From assembly GCF_001742165.1 (NCBI RefSeq), contig NZ_CP016442.1, positions 806,001-870,000 of the forward strand: a stretch of DNA of 64,000 nt. Direction: 5' to 3'. Below, piece after piece: positions 37,278-45,571 of this stretch. This DNA is from Burkholderia stabilis (GTDB taxonomy: Bacteria; Pseudomonadota; Gammaproteobacteria; Burkholderiales; Burkholderiaceae). Positions within the stretch are counted from its first letter, which is position 1, and each line of letters starts with the position of its first letter. The notes beneath the pieces were generated by a model. It was not told the origin of the DNA, ran no database searches, and saw nothing but the letters and a program-made list of their open reading frames with translations. The position numbers were made by a program, and so were the translations under genes.

Positions 37278-37492
37278 GAGCACGACCTGATTTGTTATGA
37301 AGGCCGCCGCGGATCGCGCGGCGGCCGGTTCGAGGAACATCGCGACGGTGTGTGTGATCGCGAAGCCGCTAACGTATCAGCGCGTGCGGCGAATTCGAAC
37401 CAACAAATGGTGCTTTGCTCTGCGGGTTTCGTGATGAGCCAGGCCGGCCGCGGGCGCAGCATCGCGCTGCGCCCCGCCGGCCGCTCGCCGTT

Positions 37493-38185
37493 TTATCCGG
37501 CGAGCGACGCGGCCGCCTCGTCGATGAACGCGGCGACTTCCGCCGGTTTCGATGCCAGCGACGCGTGGCCCGCATCGAGCGTGATGATCTTGCGCGCGTT
37601 CATCCGCGCCGACATCCGCTGCTGGTTCTCAGGCGCGATCATCCGGTCCTGGCTCGAGATCTGATACCACGACGGCTTCGTGCGCCACGCGGGTGCGGTG
37701 ATCGTGTCCGCGAACGTGCTCGCCAGCGGCGCCTTCTGCGTGACGGCCATCACGAGCGCTTCGTCAGACGAAAGGTCCTGGCAGAAGCTCTCGTGGAACT
37801 TGTCGGGCTTGATCCACAGATAGCCGTCGCTGTCGGGGGCGAGATTCGGCGCGGCCGCCGGCAGGTGCTCCTGCGTGATCCCGCCGGGGCTTTCGCCGGC
37901 GTCGGGTGCGAATGCGGCGATGAACACGAGGCCCGCGACGTTCGGCAGGTTGCCGGCCTCGCTGATCACCGCGCCGCCGTACGAATGGCCGACCAGCAGC
38001 ACGGGGCCGTCCACCTGCCTGACCATCTTGCGCGTGCGCTCGGCGTCGTCGGCGAGCGACGTCAGCGGCACCTCGACCGCGTGCAAGGACGCATGTCCCT
38101 TGCGCGCCAGTTCGACAATCACTTTCGCCCAGTGCGCGGCGCCACCCCAGAAGCCGTGCACGAGCACGATCGCGGGTTTGCTCAT
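37493..38185 (-). CDS. Alpha/beta hydrolase
   Basis: A 230-residue esterase-like enzyme. The nucleophile elbow is GHSYGG with Ser68. The oxyanion region is LVHGFWGGAAHW, and the catalytic histidine is in LDAGHASLASKP near 205. It resembles the short esterase group related to plant salicylate/methyl-ester hydrolases, but the substrate is unknown. There is no signal peptide, so it is cytoplasmic. The ATG at 38185 has AAGGAG upstream. It stands alone. Confidence 0.82.
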   Translation of the reverse strand: MSKPAIVLVHGFWGGAAHWAKVIVELARKGHASLHAVEVPLTSLADDAERTRKMVRQVDGPVLLVGHSYGGAVISEAGNLPNVAGLVFIAAFAPDAGESPGGITQEHLPAAAPNLAPDSDGYLWIKPDKFHESFCQDLSSDEALVMAVTQKAPLASTFADTITAPAWRTKPSWYQISSQDRMIAPENQQRMSARMNARKIITLDAGHASLASKPAEVAAFIDEAAASLAG

Positions 38186-38506
38186 CGTGTTTCTCCTTGA
38201 TCGGGTATCACGTGTCATCGCATCGTCATCGGCCCGGCCGGCCGACACGCAGGCGCAGCGGGCCGCGCGGGCCCGGCCAATCCGGACCGGCGAACGGACA
38301 TGCAGCACTCAGCATAGGCGAGCCGCGCGGCCGCACCAACCCTCTTGCGGCCGGCGTGGCATGCAGCGCACAAAAAAAGACGCCCGCTGCAGGCAGCGGG
38401 CGCGAATCCCAGTCAAGGAGGTGTCACACGAACTACGGGCTCAGATTAAGGAAATCGGCCGCAACGGACAACGAATCGATTTCAATATCGATATGACGGG
38501 ACATGC
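38186..38506. other. Intergenic region with promoter of hydrolase and a terminator
   Basis: About 320 nt. It must hold the promoter of the alpha/beta hydrolase at its left side and it holds the terminator of the agmatine operon at 38372-38402. I see no coding frame with support. Confidence 0.5.
38372..38402 (-). terminator. Intrinsic terminator of the agmatine operon
   Basis: A 10-bp perfect stem (38381-38390 with 38393-38402). On the minus strand it is followed by T's after one purine-pyrimidine step (TCTTTTTTTG). It lies 105 nt after the last deiminase gene. Confidence 0.85.
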
Positions 38507-40018
38507 TCACGCCGGTACCTCGCGGGTCGAGCAGTGGATGCCGCCGCCGCCCGACGCGATCCCGAGGATGTCGACCTGCACGATCACGCGGTTCCCCGCA
38601 TACGGCCGGATCGCGGCGACCGCTGCCGCGTCGGCCGCGGCGTCGTTGAACTTCGGCATGACGATCGCGCCGTTGCACGTGTAGAAGTTGATGTAGCCGG
38701 CCGCGAAGTGCGACATCTGCCGCTCGCTCAGGCTCGTGCCCGCCGACGTGCCGAAGTTGGCCGGCGGCACGAGCTCGACGATCTGCAGCGGCCGGCCGTT
38801 CGCGTCGGTCTGACCGGCCAGGCGTTGCCGGTTCGCATCCGTCAACGCGCGTTCGCCGGTCGAATTCGACGCGTCGTAACAGCACGCGACCACGCCGGGC
38901 GCGAGAAACCGCGCATAGAAATCGACGTGGCCGTTCGTGATGTCGCTCTCCGCGGCCGCCGTCGCCGCGCCGCCGGCGCCGCCCGTGCCGGTACCGCCCG
39001 GATAGGTCGCCGTGCCCGGCAGCCAGATGATCTTGCGCACGCCGAGCGTGCGCTGCAGCTCGGCCAGCACGGTATCCCGGGCCGTCGGCAGCAGCGTCGC
39101 CCCCGCAATCGAACCGTTCGGCATGTTGAACAGTTGCGGATTCCGGTTCACGTGCAATACGGACGATTCGGTGAGGATCGCCGTCCCGTCGCCGTCGAAT
39201 TCGATCGCGCCGCCTTCGAGCGTCAGCGTGCTTCGGGTCAGGCTCACGCCTTTCGTCTGCGCCATCCAGCCCGCCACCGCGTTGTCGCGGCTGAACGGCT
39301 GGAAGAACTTGCCGGCCTTCGACCGGTTGCTCGCGGCCATGATCTGCGACGGCACGGCCACCGCCCCCACGCCGTCGGTATTCGCATTGCCCCAGCCGTT
39401 GAAATTGAAACCGACCGCATTCAGCGCATTGCCGTTCGCCGTGTCCCTGACGAACAGGCAACCCGTGTCGCGTACCCAGAAATCGTTGAAACCGTCGGCG
39501 ACCGGCACCAGATTGATCCCGCCCGTGCCCGCGGGACGGGCTGCATAACGCGCATGCAGGTCGGGATTCGCAACGCTCGCGGTCGAAAGCAGCGCGCGGG
39601 CCGCGTCCAGGTCGGCCGGCAGCACCAGCATGTCGACCGGTTCGGTTGCGCCGATCGCCTTCGCGACATCCATCAGGTCGGCCCGGACCCGCTTGATGCC
39701 CGCATCCGTGCTCTGCGGCCCGACGGGCATCCAGATGCCGTCCGTGCCGGACGCAAAGGCCATGTAGGTCGATGCGTGCGGCGCATCCTCGGCCGGCAGA
39801 CGGTACACGGCCTGCTTTGCCGACGGCAGCGCGCGCGGCGTAGAAGCCGTATCGCTCCCGCCGTCACCGCCGCCGCATGCGGCCAGACTGCCCAGCAGCG
39901 GCATGCCGAGCCACGCGGCCGAATGCCGGATGAACGCGCGCCGGCCGGTATTCGGTGCGGGACGCGCGCGGTTGCTCGCGCCTGCGTCGGTCAGGGCGTT
40001 GGCGCCTTTTTTCGTCAT
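38507..40018 (-). CDS. Exported agmatine deiminase-like lipoprotein (third paralogue)
   Basis: A 503-residue member of the agmatine/peptidyl-arginine deiminase family (PF04371-like) with an unusual N-terminus. A twin-arginine signal (RRAFIRHSAAWLGMPLL) about residue 27 runs into a lipobox (SLAAC) near residue 48, so it is probably a Tat-exported lipoprotein. The catalytic set is present: FWVRDTG near 190, NGHVDFYARF near 370, and the nucleophile Cys496 in GGGGIHCS. Compared with its neighbour it has a Gly/Ala-rich insert of about 18 residues just before NGHVD and other loops. Last gene of the operon. The ATG at 40018 is preferred over the longer frame because it starts the signal. Confidence 0.82.
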   Translation of the reverse strand: MTKKGANALTDAGASNRARPAPNTGRRAFIRHSAAWLGMPLLGSLAACGGGDGGSDTASTPRALPSAKQAVYRLPAEDAPHASTYMAFASGTDGIWMPVGPQSTDAGIKRVRADLMDVAKAIGATEPVDMLVLPADLDAARALLSTASVANPDLHARYAARPAGTGGINLVPVADGFNDFWVRDTGCLFVRDTANGNALNAVGFNFNGWGNANTDGVGAVAVPSQIMAASNRSKAGKFFQPFSRDNAVAGWMAQTKGVSLTRSTLTLEGGAIEFDGDGTAILTESSVLHVNRNPQLFNMPNGSIAGATLLPTARDTVLAELQRTLGVRKIIWLPGTATYPGGTGTGGAGGAATAAAESDITNGHVDFYARFLAPGVVACCYDASNSTGERALTDANRQRLAGQTDANGRPLQIVELVPPANFGTSAGTSLSERQMSHFAAGYINFYTCNGAIVMPKFNDAAADAAAVAAIRPYAGNRVIVQVDILGIASGGGGIHCSTREVPA

Positions 40019-40171
40019 GTATTCACTCCATTGCGCGTCCGGCGCGCGCGTGCGCACGCACCGGCTTCCGTCCATCGGGACGGATTCCGCGTCGTTAGTC
40101 AGTTATCCGGAACGACCGGCGAATGCCGGCGGTGGTGCGGACCGGTCATGCCGACCGGCCCGCCGCTGCGC

Positions 40172-41284
40172 TCAGGCAGGCTGCTGTTGCGTGGTGCAGT
40201 GGATGCCGCCGCCGCCCGCCGCAATGCCGTCGATGTTCAATTGAATGACATCGCGGCCGGGGAACAGGTCGACGAGCGTATCGCGCGTATTGCGGTCGGC
40301 CCGGCTGTCGCCGAATTGCGGCGCAATCACCGCGCGGTTGCACACGTAGAAGTTGATGTAGCCGGCCGCGAACTCCGCGTTCTCGTATTTGGGCCGGACG
40401 GTTTTCGGGCCCGGCAGCACGACGACCTTCAACGGGCGGCCCTTCGCGTCGGTGGATTTCCGCAGGATCTCCAGATGCTGCCGCGTCACCGCGTGGTCGT
40501 ACGAGGACGGGTCCGTGTCGAGCCCGGCCACCACGACGCCCGGGCTCGTGAAGCGCGCGTAGAAATCGGTATGACCGTCGGTGATGTCCTTGCCGGCGAT
40601 GCCCGGCAGCCAGATGATCTTCTTCAACCCGAGCAGACGGCTCAGTTCCGCCTCGCACTGTGCCTGGCTCACGCCCGGGTTGCGGTTCGGGTTCAGCACG
40701 CAGCTGCGCGTGATGATCGCCGTTCCCTCGCCGTCCACTTCGATGCCGCCGCCTTCCAGCACCAGCTTCGTGTCGATCAGCCGCGCACCGGCGCGCTCGG
40801 CCACGAACGGCGCGACTTCGGCATCCTGATCGTGTTCCTGCTTGTTGCCCCAGCCGTTGAAATTGAAGCTCACGCCGCCGAGCTGGCCCGACGCATTCTT
40901 CACGAACACGGGGCCCGTGTCGCGCATCCACAGATCGTCGACCGGATGCTGGACGAGCTCGACCGATGCGCCGCACAGGCGCGACGCACTCGCGTAGTCC
41001 GCTTCCCGCACCAGCATCTTGAGCGGCTCGTGCGCGGCGATCGCCTTCGCGACCGCGGCCAGGTTCTCGCGCACCACAGGCAGCAGCCGCGCCCCCCAGA
41101 TGTCCTCGCTCGGGCCGAACGCCATCCAGGTCGCCGTGTGCGGCGCGCCTTCGTCCGGCATGTGCCAGGTTGCGCCCTGCTGCGCATGCGCGGCACGGCC
41201 CAGCAGGCCGCCCAGCGTGCTGGCGGCCAGCGCCGCACCCGATACGGACAGGCCGCGTTTCAACAGTTGACGTCTCGTTGTCAT
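40172..41284 (-). CDS. Tat-exported agmatine deiminase-like protein (second paralogue)
   Basis: A 370-residue agmatine/peptidyl-arginine deiminase family enzyme. The N-terminus MTTRRQLLKRGLSVSGAALA is a twin-arginine signal, ending near GRAAHA (residue 32), so it should act in the periplasm. Active-site motifs are complete: DLWMRDTGPVF, DGHTDFYARF, and Cys363 in GGGGIHCT. It would turn agmatine, or a similar guanidino compound, into N-carbamoylputrescine and ammonia. The ATG at 41284 has AGGA upstream, preferred over an ATG four codons earlier. It follows the PotF-like gene by 59 nt. Confidence 0.85.
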   Translation of the reverse strand: MTTRRQLLKRGLSVSGAALAASTLGGLLGRAAHAQQGATWHMPDEGAPHTATWMAFGPSEDIWGARLLPVVRENLAAVAKAIAAHEPLKMLVREADYASASRLCGASVELVQHPVDDLWMRDTGPVFVKNASGQLGGVSFNFNGWGNKQEHDQDAEVAPFVAERAGARLIDTKLVLEGGGIEVDGEGTAIITRSCVLNPNRNPGVSQAQCEAELSRLLGLKKIIWLPGIAGKDITDGHTDFYARFTSPGVVVAGLDTDPSSYDHAVTRQHLEILRKSTDAKGRPLKVVVLPGPKTVRPKYENAEFAAGYINFYVCNRAVIAPQFGDSRADRNTRDTLVDLFPGRDVIQLNIDGIAAGGGGIHCTTQQQPA

Positions 41285-41343
41285 GGCATTCCTCATTCGC
41301 TTGCCGGTTGCTTCAGTTGCTTCGATTGTTTCATGGTGTACGG

Positions 41344-42456
41344 TCACGGCCGCGCCGTCTTGAAGCCGAGCCAGGTCCGGCCTTCGAGGCGCATCGCGGC
41401 CGGCGATTCGGCGATCGGCGTAAACAGTGTGCGCCGCGTCGCCTCGTCCGGATAGATGCCCGGATCGCGAACCAGCGCCGGGTCCATCAGTTTCAGCGCG
41501 CCCTGGTTCGCATTCGCGTAGCGCGTCGCGTTCGAGATCTTCGCGATCACGTCCGGACGCAGGATGTAGTTGATGAAGGCATGCGCATTGTCCGGATGCT
41601 TCGCGGATGCCGGGATCACCATCGCGTCGAACCACATCAGCGTGCCGATGCGCGGGATGTCGTACACGATGTCGCGCTTCGGCTCGCGCGACTTCGCTTT
41701 CTGCGCGGCCAGGTTGATCGCGCCGGAGAAGCCGATCGTCACGCACAGCTCGCCGTCGACCAGCTCGTTGGCGTCGGACGACCCGACGAACTGGCGGATG
41801 AACGGCCGGACCTTCATCAGCATCGCCTGCGCGGCCGCGTAATCCTGCGCGGACGGATGCATCGGATCGCGGCCGATGTAGCGCAGCGCCAGCGGCAGCA
41901 CCGTGCTCGCGGAATCCTGCAATCCCAGCCCGCATTGCGCGGAAACGCGCGCCGCGATCGCCGGGTTGAACAGCAGGTCGAGGCTGTCGGCCGGCATGTC
42001 CTTGCCGAGGATCGCGCGCACCCGGGCGCGGTCGTAGCCGACGCCCACGGTGCCCCACATGTACGGCACGCCGTACTGGTTGCCGGGATCGGATTGCGCC
42101 ATCTGCTTCAGCAGCGACCCATCGAGATTCTTCAGGTTCGGCAGCCGGCTCTTGTCGAGCTTGCGAAACACGCCGGCCTGGATCTGCTTGGCCATGAAGT
42201 CGTTGGTCGGCCACACGAGGTCGTAACCGCTGTTGCCGGTCAGCAGCTTCGACTGCAGCGTCTCGTCGCTGTCGTACGCGTCGTAGCGCACCTTGATGCC
42301 GGTTTCCTTCTCGAACGCGGATACCGTATCCGGCGCAAAGTAATTGCTCCAGTTGTACAGGTTCAGCACTTTCTCGTCGTCGGCGCGTGCCGTTGCGGCC
42401 AGCACGCACAGCGCGAGGCCCGGCACCGCGAAACGCAACCATCCTTTCCGTTTCAT
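41344..42456 (-). CDS. Polyamine ABC substrate-binding protein (PotF-like)
   Basis: A 370-residue periplasmic spermidine/putrescine-type binding protein. The signal peptide ends near ATARA (residue 24), followed by the polyamine-binder hallmark VLNLYNWSNYFAPDTVSAFEKETG. No permease or ATPase genes are close, so it must work with a transporter encoded elsewhere. Its place between aguB and two exported deiminases suggests the ligand is agmatine, N-carbamoylputrescine or putrescine. Starts at 42456, 10 nt after the aguB stop. Confidence 0.85.
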   Translation of the reverse strand: MKRKGWLRFAVPGLALCVLAATARADDEKVLNLYNWSNYFAPDTVSAFEKETGIKVRYDAYDSDETLQSKLLTGNSGYDLVWPTNDFMAKQIQAGVFRKLDKSRLPNLKNLDGSLLKQMAQSDPGNQYGVPYMWGTVGVGYDRARVRAILGKDMPADSLDLLFNPAIAARVSAQCGLGLQDSASTVLPLALRYIGRDPMHPSAQDYAAAQAMLMKVRPFIRQFVGSSDANELVDGELCVTIGFSGAINLAAQKAKSREPKRDIVYDIPRIGTLMWFDAMVIPASAKHPDNAHAFINYILRPDVIAKISNATRYANANQGALKLMDPALVRDPGIYPDEATRRTLFTPIAESPAAMRLEGRTWLGFKTARP

Positions 42457-42466
42457 CGCGAACCTC

Positions 42467-43381
42467 TCATCGGTAACAGGACGACACGCCGTCGCTGGTG
42501 AGCAACGTACGGTACATCTCCGGGCGGCGATCGCGGAAGAAGCCCCACGATTGCCGGTCGGCGCGGATCGCATCGAGGTCGAACGTGTGCACGAGCACCG
42601 CTTCGTCGGTGCGGTTCGCCTCGGCGCGCTTCTCGCCGGTGTGATCCGCGATGAAGCTCGAGCCGTAGAACACGCCCGTGAGCGCCTGCTGCTGCGGATT
42701 GCCGTTGCCGAAGCCGACCTCGCGGCCGATCCGGTTGGCCGCCACCACCGGCACCATGTTCGCGGCCGCGTGGCCCTGCATCGTGCGCTGCCAGTGGCCG
42801 GCCGAATCGAACTCGCTGCTGAACGGCTCCGAGCCGATGATGGTCGGAAAGCACAGGATCTCCGCGCCCATCAGCGCGAGGCTGCGCGCCGTTTCCGGAT
42901 ACCACTGGTCCCAGCAGATGCCGATGCCGATCCGGCCGAAACGCGTGTCCCACACCTTGAATCCGGTGTCGCCGGGCGTGAAATAGAACTTCTCCGTATA
43001 GCCCGGCCCGTCCGGAATATGCGTCTTGCGATAGACGCCGAGCACGCGCCCGTCGGCGTCCGCGACGGCGATCGAGTTGTACGCGGCATTGCCCGCGCGC
43101 TCGAAGAAGCCGATCGGCAGCACGATGCCGAGCTCGCCGGCCAGCGCCGCGAACCGGGCGATCTGCGCGTTGCCCTCGAACGGCTGCGCGAGCTCGAGAT
43201 GGCGCACGTTCTGGTCGAGGCAGAAATACGGCATCGCGAACAGCTCCGGGCACAGCACGAGATTCGCGCCCTGCGCGGCGGCTTCGCGGATCAGGCGTTC
43301 CGCGGTGGCCATGTTGTCTTCGAGATTCCAGCTGCCCGACGCCATCTGGACGGCGGCGACGGTGATGTGTTTGGACGGCAT
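42467..43381 (-). CDS. aguB: N-carbamoylputrescine amidase
   Basis: A 304-residue nitrilase-superfamily enzyme. The catalytic triad is Glu46 (CPELF), Lys119 (YRKTHI) and Cys156 (GICWDQWYPE). The sequence closely follows AguB, including YFCLDQNVRH and PTIIGSEP. It hydrolyses N-carbamoylputrescine to putrescine, CO2 and ammonia, the step after AguA. It lies 46 nt after aguA in the same transcript. It is cytoplasmic (no signal). Confidence 0.93.
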   Translation of the reverse strand: MPSKHITVAAVQMASGSWNLEDNMATAERLIREAAAQGANLVLCPELFAMPYFCLDQNVRHLELAQPFEGNAQIARFAALAGELGIVLPIGFFERAGNAAYNSIAVADADGRVLGVYRKTHIPDGPGYTEKFYFTPGDTGFKVWDTRFGRIGIGICWDQWYPETARSLALMGAEILCFPTIIGSEPFSSEFDSAGHWQRTMQGHAAANMVPVVAANRIGREVGFGNGNPQQQALTGVFYGSSFIADHTGEKRAEANRTDEAVLVHTFDLDAIRADRQSWGFFRDRRPEMYRTLLTSDGVSSCYR

Positions 43382-43427
43382 TGCGATTGCTCCTCGGCGG
43401 GACCGGAAACCGTGTGTCGAACGTCGC

Positions 43428-44465
43428 TCAGATCGCGACGGAAGGCTGCTGTTGCGTCGAACAGTGGATGCTGCCGCCGCCGATCGACAGCGTCGGGATC
43501 GGCAACATCTCCACGTTACGCCCGGGGAACGCGCGACTGAACACCTCGCGCGCGGCCTGATCCTGCTCGACGCCGAACGCCGACACGATCACCGCACCGT
43601 TGACCAGGATGTAGTTCGCATAGCAATCGCAGTAGCGCTCGGAGCCGAAACGCTCGCTGACGATCGGCGACGGCAGCTCGAGCAGCTCGAAACGGCGCCC
43701 GGCCGCATCGGTCGCGAGCTCCAGCGCGCGGCGGTTTTCGCGCATCACGCGGTAATAGTCGCCCTGCTCCGGCGATGCGGCCTGGCACAGCATCCGACCG
43801 GGCGCGATGAAGGATGCGATGCCGTCCACGTGGCCGTTCGTCTCGACTTCGTCGGGATTGCCCGGCAGCCAGACGATCTTCTCGACGCCCAGCATGCGCC
43901 GCAGCTCCGCCTCGATCTCCGCGCGGCTCAGGTGCGGATTGCGATTGGGATGCAGCAGGCAGCTCTCGGTGGTGACCAGCGTGCCCTGCCCGTCGACGTA
44001 GAACGAGCCGCCCTCCAGCACCATGTGCGAATTGAAGATCTCGGCGCCGGCTGCACGCGCGATGTCCTGCCCGGCTTGCTGGCAGCCGTCGTACGGCTGG
44101 TACTTCTCGCCCCAGCAGTTGAAGCGGAACACGGCCGCGCCCAGCCCGCGCGCCTCGCTCACGAGGAAGATCGGCCCGCAATCGCGCAACCAGTTGTCCT
44201 CGGCCGCGACCGGCAGCACCTCGACGCTCGCGCCCACCAGCTCGCGCGCCGCGTCGGCCTGGCTGTGGTGCACGGCCACCACGCAGCGCTGGTAGCGCGC
44301 GATCGTCCGCGCAACCAGCGCGAACTCGCGGCAGACCTGCGCGTAATGACCTCCCCACAGATCCTCGCGATCTTCGAGAACCGGCCATCCGAGCCACGTG
44401 GCCTCCATGGATTCCCATTCGGCGGGCATCCGGTAACCGCGCTGGCGAGCATCAAAGCGACCCAT
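43428..44465 (-). CDS. aguA: Agmatine deiminase
   Basis: A 345-residue cytoplasmic agmatine deiminase. It carries PAEWESMEATWLGWP at the N-terminus, NWLRDCGPIF, NGHVDGIASF, and the nucleophile Cys335 in GGGSIHCSTQQQP. It converts agmatine to N-carbamoylputrescine and ammonia, which AguB then turns to putrescine. First gene of the operon, divergent from a LysR regulator. Confidence 0.93.
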   Translation of the reverse strand: MGRFDARQRGYRMPAEWESMEATWLGWPVLEDREDLWGGHYAQVCREFALVARTIARYQRCVVAVHHSQADAARELVGASVEVLPVAAEDNWLRDCGPIFLVSEARGLGAAVFRFNCWGEKYQPYDGCQQAGQDIARAAGAEIFNSHMVLEGGSFYVDGQGTLVTTESCLLHPNRNPHLSRAEIEAELRRMLGVEKIVWLPGNPDEVETNGHVDGIASFIAPGRMLCQAASPEQGDYYRVMRENRRALELATDAAGRRFELLELPSPIVSERFGSERYCDCYANYILVNGAVIVSAFGVEQDQAAREVFSRAFPGRNVEMLPIPTLSIGGGSIHCSTQQQPSVAI

Positions 44466-44566
44466 CGATCAGCCTCCGTTGTGATTGATGGCTGATTCTG
44501 CGACAGGTTAGACTTGATGAATATTGATATTTTTTGGTCGAATCAATCAATTCACCTCATATCTCG
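44466..44566. promoter_or_regulatory. Divergent promoter region of aguA and the LysR gene
   Basis: About 100 AT-rich nt with several ATTGAT/ATCAAT half-sites (for example ATATTGATAT and GAATCAATCAATTC), a likely LysR-binding region. The exact boxes cannot be fixed. Confidence 0.45.
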
Positions 44567-45496
44567 ATGCAACGCGTTCCATCCCTTAAATTACTGAGCG
44601 GCTTCGAAGCGGCGGCCCGTCTGGGCAATTTCTCGCGCGCGGCCGACGAACTGCACCTGTCGCAATCGGCGATCAGCCATCAGATCCAGCAGCTCGAAGC
44701 GCAACTCGGGCAGCCGCTGTTCCGCCGGCGCGGCCGCGGCGTCGAACTGACGATCGCCGGCGAAGTCCTGCAGCGCAGCGTGCAGCGCGCGATGGAGACG
44801 TTGCGCGGCGGCCTCGACCGCATCGCGACCTATCTGAACCCGGGGCTCGTCGTGCTGGTGTGTCCCGCGCCGCTGCTGCACGGCTGGCTGCAGCCGCGCC
44901 TCGAGCAATTGCAGCAGATCCTGCCGGACCTGTGCCCGCTGCTGTCGACCGACGAAACCGCGCGTTATGTCGACGAGATCGACGTCGACATGACCATCGG
45001 CACGCGGCCGTTGCTGCAGCCCGGCCTGATCGATATCCCGTTCATGCGGGACGAATGGGTGACGGTTTGCGCGACGCCGCTGGCGGAGCAGCTCGAACGC
45101 GTGCCGCGCGACGCACACCCGCGGCACGCGGGGCTCATCTGCCTCGAAGCGAGCCTGACCGACGAGCGCATGGCGACGGTGTATCGTGAGCAGCTGTCGG
45201 CGTTCCGGATGCACGCGATCTACGACGATCAGCGGCTCGTGCTGGATACCGTGCTGCGCGGCCGCGGCATCGCATGCCTGCCGCGCCTCGTCGCGCAGGC
45301 CGCCATCGATCAGCGCGCACTGACCGTGCTCGCCGACTATCCGCGCCTGCCCGGCACCACGTGGTGGCTGTCGCGCATGGACGGCCCGTCGCGCTCGCCG
45401 ATCGTCGAGCAGATGTTCGACTGGCTCGTCGAACAAGGCAGCTGGTCGAGCGCGTCCGGCCCGGCGCCCGACCGCTTGCCGCTGCCGCCCGCATGA
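44567..45496 (+). CDS. LysR-type regulator (GcvA-like)
   Basis: A 309-residue LysR regulator. The N-terminal winged helix reads PSLKLLSGFEAAARLGNFSRAADELHLSQSAISHQIQQLE, followed by PLFRRRGRGVELT, the pattern of the GcvA/TrpI subgroup. A substrate-binding domain follows (about residues 90-300). It is divergent from aguA and is the likely regulator of the agmatine operon, with agmatine or a breakdown product as possible ligand. The ATG at 44567 matches the family start; a longer TTG start 11 codons upstream would place the N-terminus in the promoter. Confidence 0.85.
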   Translation: MQRVPSLKLLSGFEAAARLGNFSRAADELHLSQSAISHQIQQLEAQLGQPLFRRRGRGVELTIAGEVLQRSVQRAMETLRGGLDRIATYLNPGLVVLVCPAPLLHGWLQPRLEQLQQILPDLCPLLSTDETARYVDEIDVDMTIGTRPLLQPGLIDIPFMRDEWVTVCATPLAEQLERVPRDAHPRHAGLICLEASLTDERMATVYREQLSAFRMHAIYDDQRLVLDTVLRGRGIACLPRLVAQAAIDQRALTVLADYPRLPGTTWWLSRMDGPSRSPIVEQMFDWLVEQGSWSSASGPAPDRLPLPPA

Positions 45497-45506
45497 TCGC
45501 GGGCCG

Positions 45507-45538
45507 CAAAAAAAACGTCCCGCCATCAGGCGGGACGT
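45507..45538 (-). terminator. Intrinsic terminator between convergent lysR and kgtP
   Basis: An 11-bp stem (45513-45523 with 45528-45538) followed on the minus strand by a run of eight T's (45514-45507). It is strong for the MFS gene, and the hairpin lies right after the LysR stop too. Confidence 0.9.
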
Positions 45539-45571
45539 TGGTCATGCTGGAAGCGCGCGATGCGCAGCCGA

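Noticed and set aside
37278..37492. GC-rich hairpins around 37440-37490 after the hydrolase gene
   Set aside because: Several overlapping GC-rich stems can be drawn but none has a T-run; chance pairing is likely at this base composition.
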